A stretch of DNA of 64,000 nt. Source: Halosimplex salinum. Lineage in GTDB: Archaea > Halobacteriota > Halobacteria > Halobacteriales > Haloarculaceae. The notes below the pieces were generated by a model. The model made no database searches. It saw only the letters and a list, made by a program, of their open reading frames with translations, and was not told the DNA's origin. This document shows, piece after piece, positions 16,022 to 25,094 of the stretch; positions within the stretch are counted from its first letter, which is position 1, and the number at the start of each line of letters is the position of its first letter. The stretch covers positions 1 to 64,000 of the forward strand of contig NZ_QWGG01000002.1 in the NCBI RefSeq assembly GCF_003730195.1. The letters run 5' to 3'. Position numbers and translations under genes: made by a program.

Positions 16022-16096
16022 ATGTCACAGAGAGACCGGCAACCGACGAACCGTGCGATGAACGAACTGCCGACGCAGTCGGCGGGGGACCGATGA
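16022..16096 (+). CDS. Possible 24-aa upstream peptide
   Basis: ATG at 16022 opens a 24-codon frame (MSQRDRQPTNRAMNELPTQS then AGDR). It is preceded by a purine-rich GGAGGAT at 16012-16018 that could act as a Shine-Dalgarno site. Its TGA overlaps the lipoprotein ATG as ATGA, which would couple the two. Whether it is translated is inference; it could be a leader peptide or chance. Confidence 0.3.
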   Translation: MSQRDRQPTNRAMNELPTQSAGDR

Positions 16097-17250
16097 GACG
16101 CGCGTTCGTCGCGCTCGCGACGGCGCTGCTGGTCGTAACAGCAGGCTGTGCGGCGACCCCCGGCACGGGGACGCCCTCGGTCGGCGGTGCGGACGACGGC
16201 GACGGTGCCGGCACCAGTGACGGCGACGGCACGACCGACAGCGACTCCACGGACGCGGGCACGGTCAACTTCTACGTGAGCGACGAGCCCAACGACATGG
16301 ACGACTTCGAGCATCTGAACGTCACGATCTCGTCGGTCCAGTTCCACCTCGTCGACGCCGCGAACGAGTCGGCAGACGACGAGAACGCGTCGACGGCCAC
16401 CGCGACGGCCACGGCCGCGAACGGGACCGACTCGGACGGTGACGCCACCGAGACCGACGTGGACGACACCGTCGCGAACGAGACCGACGCGGACGACGAG
16501 AAGACCGAGGAGGAAGCCGAAGAGCGCGAAGACGAAGAGAAGGACGAGAAGGACGAAGAGAGCGGGGACGGCCGCTGGGTCACGCGCGACGTGAACGCGT
16601 CCTCGGTCGACCTCTCGCAGCTCCGCGGCGCCAACGCCACGCTCCTCCAGCAGTTCGACCTGCCGGCGGGCGAGTACGACAAGGTCCACATGGAAGTGAG
16701 CGAGGTGAACGGGACGCTGACGGACGGTGAGTCCGCCAACGTCAAGCTCCCGAGCAACAAGCTCCAGCTCAACAGCCAGTTCACGGTCGAGAACGGTAGC
16801 GAAGTGGACTTCGTCTACGACGTGACCGTCCACGAGGCCGGCAACAGCGGGAAGTACATCCTCAAGCCGGTCGTGAGCGAGTCGGGCACCGAGGTCCCCA
16901 TCGAACGAGTCGACGATGACGACGACCGAGACGACGAGCGCTCGATCAGCGCCTCGTTCGTCGGCAACGTCTCCGCCGGCGAGAACGTCACCGTCCTGGT
17001 GACCGAGAACGGCAGCGCCGTCGAGAACGCGACGGTGAGCGTCGACGACGGAGCGGCCGGGACCACGAACGCCGACGGCGAGTACGTCGTCAGCGTGCCC
17101 GACGACGCGGAAGAACTCGAGATAGAAGTCGAGGACGGCGACGCCGAGGCCGAACTCGAAGTCGAGTTCGAAGAGGAGGACGGCGACGACGGTGACGAGG
17201 CCGACGCAGCCGAGGACGGCAGCACGGACGCCCAAACTGCCGACGCCTGA
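16093..17250 (+). CDS. Secreted DUF4382 lipoprotein
   Basis: A 385-residue extracytoplasmic lipoprotein. The signal MRRAFVALATALLVVTAGC ends in a lipobox (TAGC), so it is probably lipid-anchored. A DUF4382 beta domain follows, beginning GTVNFYVSDEPNDMDDFEHL. It is interrupted by a long Asp/Glu/Thr-rich insertion (about residues 95-160) and resumes at DVNASSVDLSQLRGANATLL. The C-terminal part holds a carboxypeptidase-regulatory-like beta-sandwich (VENATVSVDDGAAGTTNADG) and a very acidic tail. Function is unknown; the family occurs on archaeal and bacterial cell surfaces. ATG 16093 is chosen for the signal peptide. The ~80-nt leader contains the short ORF described separately. Confidence 0.82.
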   Translation: MRRAFVALATALLVVTAGCAATPGTGTPSVGGADDGDGAGTSDGDGTTDSDSTDAGTVNFYVSDEPNDMDDFEHLNVTISSVQFHLVDAANESADDENASTATATATAANGTDSDGDATETDVDDTVANETDADDEKTEEEAEEREDEEKDEKDEESGDGRWVTRDVNASSVDLSQLRGANATLLQQFDLPAGEYDKVHMEVSEVNGTLTDGESANVKLPSNKLQLNSQFTVENGSEVDFVYDVTVHEAGNSGKYILKPVVSESGTEVPIERVDDDDDRDDERSISASFVGNVSAGENVTVLVTENGSAVENATVSVDDGAAGTTNADGEYVVSVPDDAEELEIEVEDGDAEAELEVEFEEEDGDDGDEADAAEDGSTDAQTADA

Positions 17251-17373
17251 CGGGTCGAGCCGCCGAACCACCGAACCACCGCGCTGGGGCGAGCGGGCGC
17301 CCCACGCCGTCTCTCGGACCGATCGGAAGTCGCGAATCCTTCCTGCGAGAGACGGTGTGCCGTGCCTTCGGAA

Positions 17374-17383
17374 CTGTTTTAGG
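17374..17383 (+). promoter_or_regulatory. TATA-like element of alaS
   Basis: CTGTTTTAGG is centred about 31 nt before the alaS ATG at 17410, predicting a nearly leaderless message. Confidence 0.5.
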
Positions 17384-17409
17384 CGCCGCTGGGCCAAGTT
17401 ACAGCAACA

Positions 17410-20184
17410 ATGAGCGACCTCGAACGGGAGTACCAACTCGACTACTTCGAGGAGCACGGCTTCCACCGGAAGCAGTGTTCCGAGTGCGGGGCCCACTTCT
17501 GGACCCTCGACGGGGAGCGCGAGACGTGCGGCGAACCGCCGTGCGAGGAGTACGACTTCATCGACGACCCCGGCTTCGACGAGTCCCTCTCGCTGGAGGA
17601 GACACGCGAGCAGTTCCTCTCCTTCTTCGAGGAGCGGGGCCACGAGCGCATCGACCCCTACCCGGTCGCGGCGAACCGCTGGCGCGACGACGTGCTTCTC
17701 ACGCAGGCCTCTATCTACGACTTCCAGCCACACGTCACCAGCGGCGAGTCCCCGCCGCCGGCCAACCCGCTCGTCGTCTCACAGCCGTGCATCCGAATGC
17801 AGGACATCGACAACGTCGGCAAGACCGGCCGACACACGATGGCCTTCGAGATGGGCGGCCACCACGCGTTCAACGCCGACGAGGGCACCGACTACGCCTA
17901 CGAGGGCGAGGTGTACTGGAAGGACCAGTGCGTCGAGCACTGCATGGATCTCCTCGCCGAAGTCGGTGCGCCCCGCGAGGACGTGACCCTCATCGAGGAC
18001 CCGTGGGTCGGCGGCGGCAACGCCGGGCCGGCCTTCGAAGTCATCTACCGCGGGCTCGAACTCGCGACGCTCGTCTTCATGCAGTTCGAGCAGGATCCGG
18101 AGGGCGACTTCGAGATGAAGGACGGCAACACGTACAGCCGGATGGACCGCCGGGTCATCGACACCGGCTACGGCATCGAGCGCTGGACGTGGATGTCGCA
18201 GGGCACCCCGACCGTCTACGAGGCGGTCTACCCCGAGATGATCGACTTCCTGAAGGACAACGCCGGGCTGGACTACTCCGAGCGCGAGGCCGAGATCGTC
18301 CACCGCGCGGCGACGCTCGCCGGCCACATGGACATCGACGAGGCCGAGGACATGGAGTCGGCCCGCGACAACATCGCCGACCAGCTCGACGTGTCGACGA
18401 GCGAACTCGTCGACCTGCTCGAACCGCTCGAGGACATCTACGCCATCGCCGACCACTGCCGGACGCTCGCGTACATGCTCGGGGACAACATCGTCCCGTC
18501 GAACGTCGGCACGGGCTATCTCGCGCGGATGGTCCTCCGGCGCACCAAGCGCCTCGTCGACAACGTCGGCGTCGACGCCCCGCTGGACGAACTGGTCGAC
18601 ATGCAGGCCGACCGCCTGGGCTACGAGAACCGCGACACCATCCGCGACATCGTCCGCACCGAGGTCGAGAAGTACCGCGAGACGCTCGACCGCGGCGGGC
18701 GCCGCGTCCGCCAGTTGGCCGACGACTACGCCCAGGAGGGCGACCCGATCCCCGTCCGCGAACTCATCGAGCTGTACGACTCCCACGGCATCCAGCCGGA
18801 CATGGTCGAGGAGATCGCCGCCGAGAAGGGGGTCGCGGTGGAGACGCCCGACGACTTCTACGCGCTCGTCGCCGACCGTCACGGCAGCGGTCAGGCCTTC
18901 GACGAGGAGACCGAACGCCCCTACGCCGACCGCCTCGAAGAGCTCCCGGACACCGACCGGCTGTACTACGAGAACCAGCAGCGCACCGAGTTCGAGGCCG
19001 TCGTGCTAGAGGTGTTCGAACGTGAGGACGAACGGTTCGACGTGGTGCTCGACCAGACGATGTTCTACCCGGAAGGCGGTGGCCAGCCGCCGGACCACGG
19101 TACGCTCTCGACCGACGATGTGACCGCAGAGGTCTCGGACGTGCAGATCGTCGACGGCATAATCCTGCACACGACCGACGAGGACCCCGGCAAGGGCGAG
19201 TTCGTCCGCGGGCAGATCGACGCCACGCGGCGCCGGCGCCTGATGGCGCACCACACCGCGACACACGTCGTCGTCCACGCCGCCCGGCAGGTGCTCGGCG
19301 AGCACGTCCGCCAGGCCGGCGCCCAGAAGGGCGTCGACTCGTCTCGTATCGACGTGAGCCACTACGAGTCGGTCTCCCGCGAGCAGGTCGAGGAGATCGA
19401 ACACCGCGCCAACGACATCGTCCGCTCGAACGTGCAGGTCAAACAGGAGTGGCCCGACCGCCACGAGGCCGAGGAGGAACACGGCTTCGACCTCTATCAG
19501 GGAGGGATTCCCGCCGGCGAGAACATCCGCCTCATCCACGTCGCCGAGGACGTGCAGGCCTGCGGCGGGACCCACGTCGCCCGCACCGGCGACATCGGGA
19601 CGATCAAGGTGCTGGGCACCGAGCGCGTCCAGGATGGCGTCATCCGCATCACGTTCGCCGCGGGCGACGCGGCCGTCCAGGCCACGCAGGACACCGAGAA
19701 CGCGCTCTACGAGGCCGCGGAGGTCCTCGACGTCGCGCCCGAGGAGGTGCCCGAGACCGCTGAGCGCTTCTTCACCGAGTGGAAGGCGCGAGGCAAGACC
19801 ATCGAGGAACTCAAAGAGGAACTCGCCGAGGTCCGCGCGGCCGGCGGCGACGAGGGCGAGGAGGTCGACGTCGGCGACGAGACCGCCGTCGTCCAGCGCC
19901 TCGACGCCGACATGGACGAACTCCGCGCCACTGCGAACGCCCTCGTGGAGGAGGGCAAGATCGCCGTGATCGGGTCGGGCCGCGACGGCGCGACGTTCGT
20001 CGTCGCCGTCCCGGACGGCTCCGCCGTGAACGCCGGCGAAGTCGTCAGCGAACTCGCGAGCAAGGTCGGCGGCGGCGGCGGCGGCCCGCCGGACTTCGCG
20101 CAGGGCGGCGGTCCCGACGTGGACGCGCTCGACGACGCCCTCGAGGAGGCCCCCGACGTGCTCCAGCAGGTCGCGAACGCCTGA
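17410..20184 (+). CDS. alaS: Alanyl-tRNA synthetase (archaeal type)
   Basis: A 924-residue class II aminoacyl-tRNA synthetase that charges tRNA-Ala in the cytoplasm. It has the archaeal N-terminal extension with Cys pairs (CSECGAHFW and CGEPPCEEY). The catalytic core includes [20 protein letters not shown] and [14 protein letters not shown]. The editing domain has the zinc motif HHTATHVV, with its partner in the [13 protein letters not shown] block. The C-terminal DHHA1-like domain ends in a Gly-rich [17 protein letters not shown] segment, also typical. Length fits the archaeal family. It begins at ATG 17410 with a TATA-like element about 31 nt upstream. No operon partner is evident. Confidence 0.97.
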   Translation: MSDLEREYQLDYFEEHGFHRKQCSECGAHFWTLDGERETCGEPPCEEYDFIDDPGFDESLSLEETREQFLSFFEERGHERIDPYPVAANRWRDDVLLTQASIYDFQPHVTSGESPPPANPLVVSQPCIRMQDIDNVGKTGRHTMAFEMGGHHAFNADEGTDYAYEGEVYWKDQCVEHCMDLLAEVGAPREDVTLIEDPWVGGGNAGPAFEVIYRGLELATLVFMQFEQDPEGDFEMKDGNTYSRMDRRVIDTGYGIERWTWMSQGTPTVYEAVYPEMIDFLKDNAGLDYSEREAEIVHRAATLAGHMDIDEAEDMESARDNIADQLDVSTSELVDLLEPLEDIYAIADHCRTLAYMLGDNIVPSNVGTGYLARMVLRRTKRLVDNVGVDAPLDELVDMQADRLGYENRDTIRDIVRTEVEKYRETLDRGGRRVRQLADDYAQEGDPIPVRELIELYDSHGIQPDMVEEIAAEKGVAVETPDDFYALVADRHGSGQAFDEETERPYADRLEELPDTDRLYYENQQRTEFEAVVLEVFEREDERFDVVLDQTMFYPEGGGQPPDHGTLSTDDVTAEVSDVQIVDGIILHTTDEDPGKGEFVRGQIDATRRRRLMAHHTATHVVVHAARQVLGEHVRQAGAQKGVDSSRIDVSHYESVSREQVEEIEHRANDIVRSNVQVKQEWPDRHEAEEEHGFDLYQGGIPAGENIRLIHVAEDVQACGGTHVARTGDIGTIKVLGTERVQDGVIRITFAAGDAAVQATQDTENALYEAAEVLDVAPEEVPETAERFFTEWKARGKTIEELKEELAEVRAAGGDEGEEVDVGDETAVVQRLDADMDELRATANALVEEGKIAVIGSGRDGATFVVAVPDGSAVNAGEVVSELASKVGGGGGGPPDFAQGGGPDVDALDDALEEAPDVLQQVANA

Positions 20185-20342
20185 GACCGCTGAATTCCGC
20201 TTTTCGCTGCCGTATCGAGGGACGGCCGGCTGTTGCTCCGTTTCTGATAGCGGTGGTACCCCTCGCGACCGCGAGCGAGCATATTAGTTCCTGTCATGAA
20301 TGGGAAAGCACATGTGGGAGAGTCGGCAATCGATCACCGAAC

Positions 20343-21041
20343 ATGAGCGGGATCGAGTACGATGCGCCGGGGGTCGAATCGACGGCGTCGCGGAGCGTCT
20401 CGCGGATCGCGGGTATCGGGGCCGGGCTGGTCGCGCTGAACGTCGTGGCGATACTGGCGCTGAGTTACACGCCGGTCGCGCCGCTGGGTGCGATGCTGTT
20501 CTCGAACTTCTTCATCGGCATCGCGGTGTTCGTCGTCACCGTCGGGGGCGGCTACTGGCTGGCGACCACGGGCATCGAGAAGGGGAGCCTCCCGCTCGCC
20601 GGGGCGGGCGTGGCGCTGACGCAGTTCGGCTACGCCCTCATCGGGTCGGCGATCCTCTTTCGCGTGGCGTCGTCGTCGATGCGCCTCACCGCCCTCGGGA
20701 TCACCACGGTCGTCACGGGCCTCATCACGGCCGCCGTGACCGTCGCCGTCTTCGGGACGAGCCACTCATTCGAACGGTGGCAGATGTACTCGTGGGTCTG
20801 CTTCGGCGGCGGGTTCGTCGTCGGCGCCATCGGCTTCTTCGTGAATCCGACGATCATGCTCGCCGCGGGCGCGCTCTTCCTGCTCGGCTTTATCGTCGAC
20901 CTGACCTACGAGATCTGGGCCGTCCGCGAGAGCAAGTACGGCGACCTGCGCAGCGCCATCGGTATCTACATCGCCGTGATGGGCGTGTTCATCCACATCC
21001 TCCAGCTCGTGCTGCGGGTGCTGGAGATGCTCGACGCCTGA
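20343..21041 (+). CDS. Bax inhibitor-1-like multipass membrane protein
   Basis: A 232-residue integral membrane protein with about seven hydrophobic segments. The end reads SAIGIYIAVMGVFIHILQLV, which resembles the last helix of Bax-inhibitor-1/YccA-type proteins; the family assignment is moderate. BI-1 proteins leak calcium or interact with proteases in other organisms; no role is shown here. ATG 20343 precedes the acidic N-terminal tail. A CATATTAG element at about 20280 suggests transcription from about 20308 with a ~35-nt leader. Confidence 0.65.
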   Translation: MSGIEYDAPGVESTASRSVSRIAGIGAGLVALNVVAILALSYTPVAPLGAMLFSNFFIGIAVFVVTVGGGYWLATTGIEKGSLPLAGAGVALTQFGYALIGSAILFRVASSSMRLTALGITTVVTGLITAAVTVAVFGTSHSFERWQMYSWVCFGGGFVVGAIGFFVNPTIMLAAGALFLLGFIVDLTYEIWAVRESKYGDLRSAIGIYIAVMGVFIHILQLVLRVLEMLDA

Positions 21042-21101
21042 TCCGCCCACTCCCTACTCGCTATCGGCAGTCTGAAACAGTAGGGAATGTAACACTTATC
21101 T

Positions 21102-21356
21102 GTGAGGCCGACGCGACTCCGCCGGGCAGTCGGTAGCTGGCGGCACTGGTGGGATCTGGCGCAGGTCGCGTTCGCCGGCTGGTTGCTCGTCGTGTTGCTT
21201 GGCGGTCCGAACGCCGCCGGACGGCTGACCGGGCTGAGAGCGATCACGCCGGCTCTCGAACTCGTCGCGAACTGGGGATTTCAGGCCGCGCTCGCGTCCG
21301 TATTCGTCGGGTTCGCGCTCCTGCACCTCCGGCAGGAGAGCGGTCGGGCTGACTGA
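21102..21356 (+). CDS. Small hydrophobic protein
   Basis: An 84-residue protein with a basic N-terminus (RPTRLRRAVGSWRHWW) and two probable membrane helices (about residues 20-36 and 56-75). I do not recognise it. GTG 21102 is the only reasonable start. No clear TATA box lies at the expected place, so it may be cotranscribed with the preceding membrane protein 60 bp upstream. Confidence 0.5.
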   Translation: MRPTRLRRAVGSWRHWWDLAQVAFAGWLLVVLLGGPNAAGRLTGLRAITPALELVANWGFQAALASVFVGFALLHLRQESGRAD

Positions 21357-21455
21357 TCGGCCGCTACGGTGGAAAGGAAAGTGATGGCGTTCACGTCGTT
21401 TGGGCCGTCCTCGTCTCGACTTCGGTGCCGCCCACGAAGAGCCGATTTCGAAGCG

Positions 21456-21734
21456 CTATCCGCCGCTCACGGGCGGGAACAGCGCGAGTTCATCGCCGTC
21501 CTCCAGCACGGTCTCGAAGCCGTCTTCCTCGGAGAAGGGGTCGCGGCCCTCGTGGAGCAGGCGGACGTGCTCGTAGAGGTCGCCGTCCTCGTCGAGTACC
21601 TCGTCTTCGAGCGCGGGGTAGGTCTCGAGAAGTGCGTCGAACGCGTCGCCGACGGTCGCGCCGGCGTCGACGTCCACCTCGACCTCGGTGTCCCCGGCCG
21701 TCTCGGCCAGCGTCGCGAAGAGCCGCCAGTGCAT
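21456..21734 (-). CDS. samp1: Ubiquitin-like small archaeal modifier SAMP1 / MoaD-like
   Basis: A 92-residue beta-grasp protein ending in the di-glycine tail ALFPPVSGG. Haloferax SAMP1 ends with the same FPPVSGG, which is activated by the E1 enzyme UbaA. It is either joined to target lysines or converted to a thiocarboxylate for molybdopterin synthesis. The body (MHWRLFATLAETAG, VDAGATVGDAFDALLETYPAL, EDGDELALF) matches that family well, including length. It stands alone, with no molybdopterin genes nearby in this window. Assignment as the conjugating SAMP1 rather than a dedicated MoaD is probable but not certain. Confidence 0.85.
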   Translation of the reverse strand: MHWRLFATLAETAGDTEVEVDVDAGATVGDAFDALLETYPALEDEVLDEDGDLYEHVRLLHEGRDPFSEEDGFETVLEDGDELALFPPVSGG

Positions 21735-21827
21735 ATCTGACGGTGGACACCGATACTCAAAGAGCGTTCCGCACTCGAGGCGGCCGAGCGCGAACGTCCG
21801 CCCCGGTCGACCCGCACACGTTCGCGC

Positions 21828-23684
21828 CTACTCCTCGCGGTCCCTGCGTTCGTCGACAGCGACCGTCCAGCCGCTCCCCGCATCCGCGTCTTCGTCCGTC
21901 GCGCTCTCGTCGTCTTCGTCCGTCGCGCTCTCGTCGTCTTCGTCCGTCGCGTCCACGTCCGCCTCGGCTTCGTCCACCGCGCTCTCGTCGTTCGGGTCCG
22001 CTTCCCCCACGTCCCCAGCGTTCGCTCCCTCGGCGGCTTCGCCGCCCCGCTCGTCGGGACCGTCGGAATCCTCCCAGTCGTCGACGGTCGCGTCCGTGCC
22101 GGTCAGTTCGTCCACGTCGGCGCCCGGGAGGTCGTCGAGGTCCTCGCGGGTCGGTTCCGCGGCGGCGCCCTCCGCCTCCGGCTCCTCGGCCGGCGACTCC
22201 TCGGCCGGCACCTCGTCCTCGGACTCGTCGGGTTCGAGCGCCTGGATGCCGGGCGCGTCCGCCTCGGCGAGGTCGGTGGCGGCATCCCCCGCGCTGTCGG
22301 TCGAGTCGGGCACCGATCCGGACTTGGAGTTCGACCGGTCTGTCGGCCCGGACTCGGGCGATTCGGTCTCCTCGGCGGCGGTCCCGGTGTCGTCGGTCGG
22401 CTCCCCGGCGACGGCGGTCGAGGCGTCGACCTGCTCGTCGGGGGAGAGTGCGGCGCCGCTGCCGGGGGAGGGCGCGTCCGGGGTGGCGCCGACCCGCGGT
22501 GTCGCGCCCTGTTCGACCTTGCGGATGGCCTCGGGCGCGGCGACCACGTAGAGGGCGTCGCCTGCGGCCAGCAGCCGGTCGCGGGCGGGGAGCGGTTCAA
22601 CCGGCCCGTCCTCCGGTCGGATGGCGACGACGGTCACGTCGATGGCGCCGATGGGCTGGCCGGCGAGCGAGCTCCCGGCGCCGACGGTGACTGCGGCCAT
22701 CGTCTCCTCGGCGGCCCGGAGGACGGAGGCGAACTCCCTGTCCGGGCGGGTCTCGACGGGGAGCGTGACGAGGCGGTAGTCCGTCTCGGCGTCGAGTTTC
22801 CGCGTGTCGGCGGCGTCGATAGCGAGGGTGACCACGTCGTCGACGGTGCCGCGGACCTCGGCGGTGAGCACGCGCTCGAAGGGGTCTTTGCGCCACACCT
22901 GGACGAGGTCGCCGGCGCTGGCGGCGAAAGCGGGGTCGGCGCGGACGGCGACGGCGGAGGTCTCGGGCGGCAGCGTCGGCCCGATGCCGGCGGCCCGCGA
23001 ACCCACGGCGAGGAACTCGACGCTCCCGTCGTCGCCGAGTTCCACGTCGACGTGGCCGACGGCGTAGTCGGCCTTGAGACGGGTTATCAGTCGCCCGCGG
23101 AGTTCGTCGACGGTGAGTCTGCGGGGGAAGACGAACGTCTTGCCCGCGAGTTTCTCCTTCGTCTCGTCGGGGACGGGGTCGTAGCCGACGATGTCGTCGA
23201 TCTCGTCGGGGAGCTCGACGGTGATGACGCGGCCGACCGCCTGGACGACGCGGCTGACCTCGGACTCGACGGCGCGCTCGCCCGTCGCGACGGTGAGGTC
23301 GGTGCCGAGGTGGTCGCCCACGTCGGTACCGAGGCGGGTGGCGGCCAGCGCGACGAGGAACACGGCGATGTTGGTGACGACCGCCGCCTCCTCGACAGGT
23401 CCCCCGGTGTCGGTGATGACGTCCGTGAGCAGTTTGTTGGCGCCGAACAGCGGGACGATGGCGCTCAGACCGAACAGCGCGGGCAGTCCGCCGGGCACCC
23501 GTTCGCGGACGTACCAGCGGTAGAGGAGCGCGACGGCCGCCGCCACGCCCGCGGCGATCAGCGAGAGGCCGAGGATCCTCGCCGCCACGACCAGGAGCCG
23601 CTCGGTCAGCGACCGCGACTGCGCGACGACCACCAGTGCCTCGACGGCGCGCCCGGACGGCGGTCCGACCGGAACGCCGATCAC
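21828..23684 (-). CDS. Membrane protein with TrkA-C (RCK_C) domains and acidic tail
   Basis: A 618-residue protein with three layers. The N-terminal ~130 residues have about three transmembrane helices (for example LLVVAARILGLSLIAAGVAAAVALLY). The central part has beta-alpha repeats typical of TrkA-C domains, such as RADPAFAASAGDLVQVW and AIRPEDGPVEPLPARDRLLAAGDALYVVA. The C-terminal ~200 residues are an Asp/Glu/Ser-rich disordered tail with an 8-residue repeat DEDDESAT encoded by 24-bp tandem DNA. TrkA-C domains usually bind nucleotides or ions and gate K+ transport. GTG 23684 overlaps the upstream stop as GTGA, so the pair is coupled. Confidence 0.75.
   Translation of the reverse strand: MIGVPVGPPSGRAVEALVVVAQSRSLTERLLVVAARILGLSLIAAGVAAAVALLYRWYVRERVPGGLPALFGLSAIVPLFGANKLLTDVITDTGGPVEEAAVVTNIAVFLVALAATRLGTDVGDHLGTDLTVATGERAVESEVSRVVQAVGRVITVELPDEIDDIVGYDPVPDETKEKLAGKTFVFPRRLTVDELRGRLITRLKADYAVGHVDVELGDDGSVEFLAVGSRAAGIGPTLPPETSAVAVRADPAFAASAGDLVQVWRKDPFERVLTAEVRGTVDDVVTLAIDAADTRKLDAETDYRLVTLPVETRPDREFASVLRAAEETMAAVTVGAGSSLAGQPIGAIDVTVVAIRPEDGPVEPLPARDRLLAAGDALYVVAAPEAIRKVEQGATPRVGATPDAPSPGSGAALSPDEQVDASTAVAGEPTDDTGTAAEETESPESGPTDRSNSKSGSVPDSTDSAGDAATDLAEADAPGIQALEPDESEDEVPAEESPAEEPEAEGAAAEPTREDLDDLPGADVDELTGTDATVDDWEDSDGPDERGGEAAEGANAGDVGEADPNDESAVDEAEADVDATDEDDESATDEDDESATDEDADAGSGWTVAVDERRDREE
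21888..21951. repeat. 24-bp tandem repeat inside coding sequence
   Basis: The 24-bp unit beginning GTCTTCGTCCGTCGCGCTCT is present at 21888-21911 and 21912-21935, with a partial third copy to 21951. It encodes in-frame octapeptide repeats in the acidic tail of the TrkA-C membrane protein. Its length will probably vary between strains. Confidence 0.85.
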
Positions 23685-24916
23685 GACACGGCCCCCCGGA
23701 AGGTGTCGAGTTGCTCGCGCGTCCCGACGACGAACACCTCGTCCCCCGCCGAGAGCGTCGTCGTCCCGCGGGGGGCGACCGCCCACCCGCTCGTGCCGCG
23801 GACCGCCATCACGGCGACGCCGTAGGCGTCACGCACGTTGGCCGTGCCGACGGTCACGCCGTCGAGCGGGCCGCCCGGTCCGACGGTGACGCGCTGGAAG
23901 CGCCGACCCGCCCGCCGCAGGAGGGAGACGAGTTCGTACTCCCGGCGGACGCCGCGCGACTCGACGACGACCCGGGCGCGGTCCGCCCGCAGGAGCGGTT
24001 CGGCGTCGGTCCGGGTGACGGCGACGGTGACCCGCCCCTCGCCGCCGGTCGTCGTCGGCGCCCGCACCGGCTGCGGGACGCCGCCCTCCTCGTCGTCGTC
24101 TTCGTCCCCGGTCGCCGGGTCGGGTTCCGGCGCGGCCTCAACGGTCGGCTTCCGGGTCTTCGCGCTGAGGACGGTCCCACGGACCTGTGCGTCGGCGGTG
24201 ATGAGCGTCACCTCGTCTTTGCGTGCGACGCCCGTCGGGACGAGCGCGTTCACCGACACGGCGCGCTTGCCGTCCGGGACGCGCTTCGAGAGCCCCGAGA
24301 ACGGCGGGGCGGCGACGACGGACGCGCGACCGCGCTCGTCGACGGTCACCGCCGCGTCGCCCAGGTCGTGTTCGGTCTTGAGCCGCTCGGCCAGCCGTGT
24401 CTCGAGTTCGGAGATGCGCAGGTCCGCGGGGAAGGTCCACTCGCCGTCGCGGATCTCGGCGCGCAGCTCGTCCGAGAGCGGCGGGTACCCCTCCATGTCG
24501 GCGACCTCGCCGACGACGCGGATGCGCGCCTCGTCGCGGCCGGCGAGCGCGCCGCGCACGTCCGCCGCGAGCGTCCGCTCGCGGAGCTGCTTCAGCGAGA
24601 GCCGCTTGGGGAACGTCGCGCCCATCTGGTCGCCGCGGCTGTGGGCGTACAGCGAGATCATGAGGACGACGATGATCGCGGTCGTGACCGTCACGGCGTT
24701 GGCGGACTCGGTGATCGTCGGGTCCGCGAGCGCGAGCAGGCCGCCGTTGACCCCCGCGAGCGCGACCGCGAGGACGACGACACCGAACCCCGGGATGGTG
24801 ACGCCGGTGAAGTACTTGAAGACGAAGCCCAGCGACCACGCGACGAGCCCCGGGATGATGCCCGTGAGGATGCCGAGATAGATACCGAAGAGGATCTCGA
24901 GCGGTAACGCAGCCAT
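23681..24916 (-). CDS. Membrane protein with TrkA-C domains, first of coupled pair
   Basis: A 411-residue protein. The first ~100 residues have three hydrophobic helices, including GIYLGILTGIIPGLVAW, whose GxxPG pattern resembles TctA-type transporters. The soluble part has two or more TrkA-C-like modules, for example RKDEVTLITADAQVRGTVL and the closing VAPRGTTTLSAGDEVFVVGT. An Asp/Glu-rich linker lies at about residues 265-285. It is paralogous in architecture to the downstream gene and overlaps it as GTGA, implying a heteromeric complex. A role in K+ or other ion regulation is inferred from the domain and the divergent K+ channel gene. ATG 24916 is the start (MAALPLEIL). Confidence 0.75.
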   Translation of the reverse strand: MAALPLEILFGIYLGILTGIIPGLVAWSLGFVFKYFTGVTIPGFGVVVLAVALAGVNGGLLALADPTITESANAVTVTTAIIVVLMISLYAHSRGDQMGATFPKRLSLKQLRERTLAADVRGALAGRDEARIRVVGEVADMEGYPPLSDELRAEIRDGEWTFPADLRISELETRLAERLKTEHDLGDAAVTVDERGRASVVAAPPFSGLSKRVPDGKRAVSVNALVPTGVARKDEVTLITADAQVRGTVLSAKTRKPTVEAAPEPDPATGDEDDDEEGGVPQPVRAPTTTGGEGRVTVAVTRTDAEPLLRADRARVVVESRGVRREYELVSLLRRAGRRFQRVTVGPGGPLDGVTVGTANVRDAYGVAVMAVRGTSGWAVAPRGTTTLSAGDEVFVVGTREQLDTFRGAVS

Positions 24917-25062
24917 GCAGGGGTGCACGGTAGCCACTCGTGAATAGCTTCGGGGTCAAACCCCGGGGGCATTTCCCTCGATCGCCCGGAAACCCGCCTC
25001 GGCGTTCGCCCGCCGACGCTCTGGTTTATCGCTCGGTGACACGACACGGTGCGGGTCGGCAG

Positions 25063-25072
25063 GATTTTACCC
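25063..25072 (+). promoter_or_regulatory. TATA box of the potassium channel gene
   Basis: GGATTTTACC is centred 28 nt before ATG 25095, which favours that ATG over the in-frame GTG at 25089. A further T-rich element (GGTTTATCGC) occurs at about 25023. Confidence 0.6.
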
Positions 25073-25094
25073 GTTCGGCCTCCTCGAAGTGGGT

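Noticed and set aside
20296-20346. 16-codon ORF overlapping the Bax-inhibitor-like gene start as ATGA
   Set aside because: The TATA-like element near 20283 places the transcript start after its ATG, so it is probably not transcribed.
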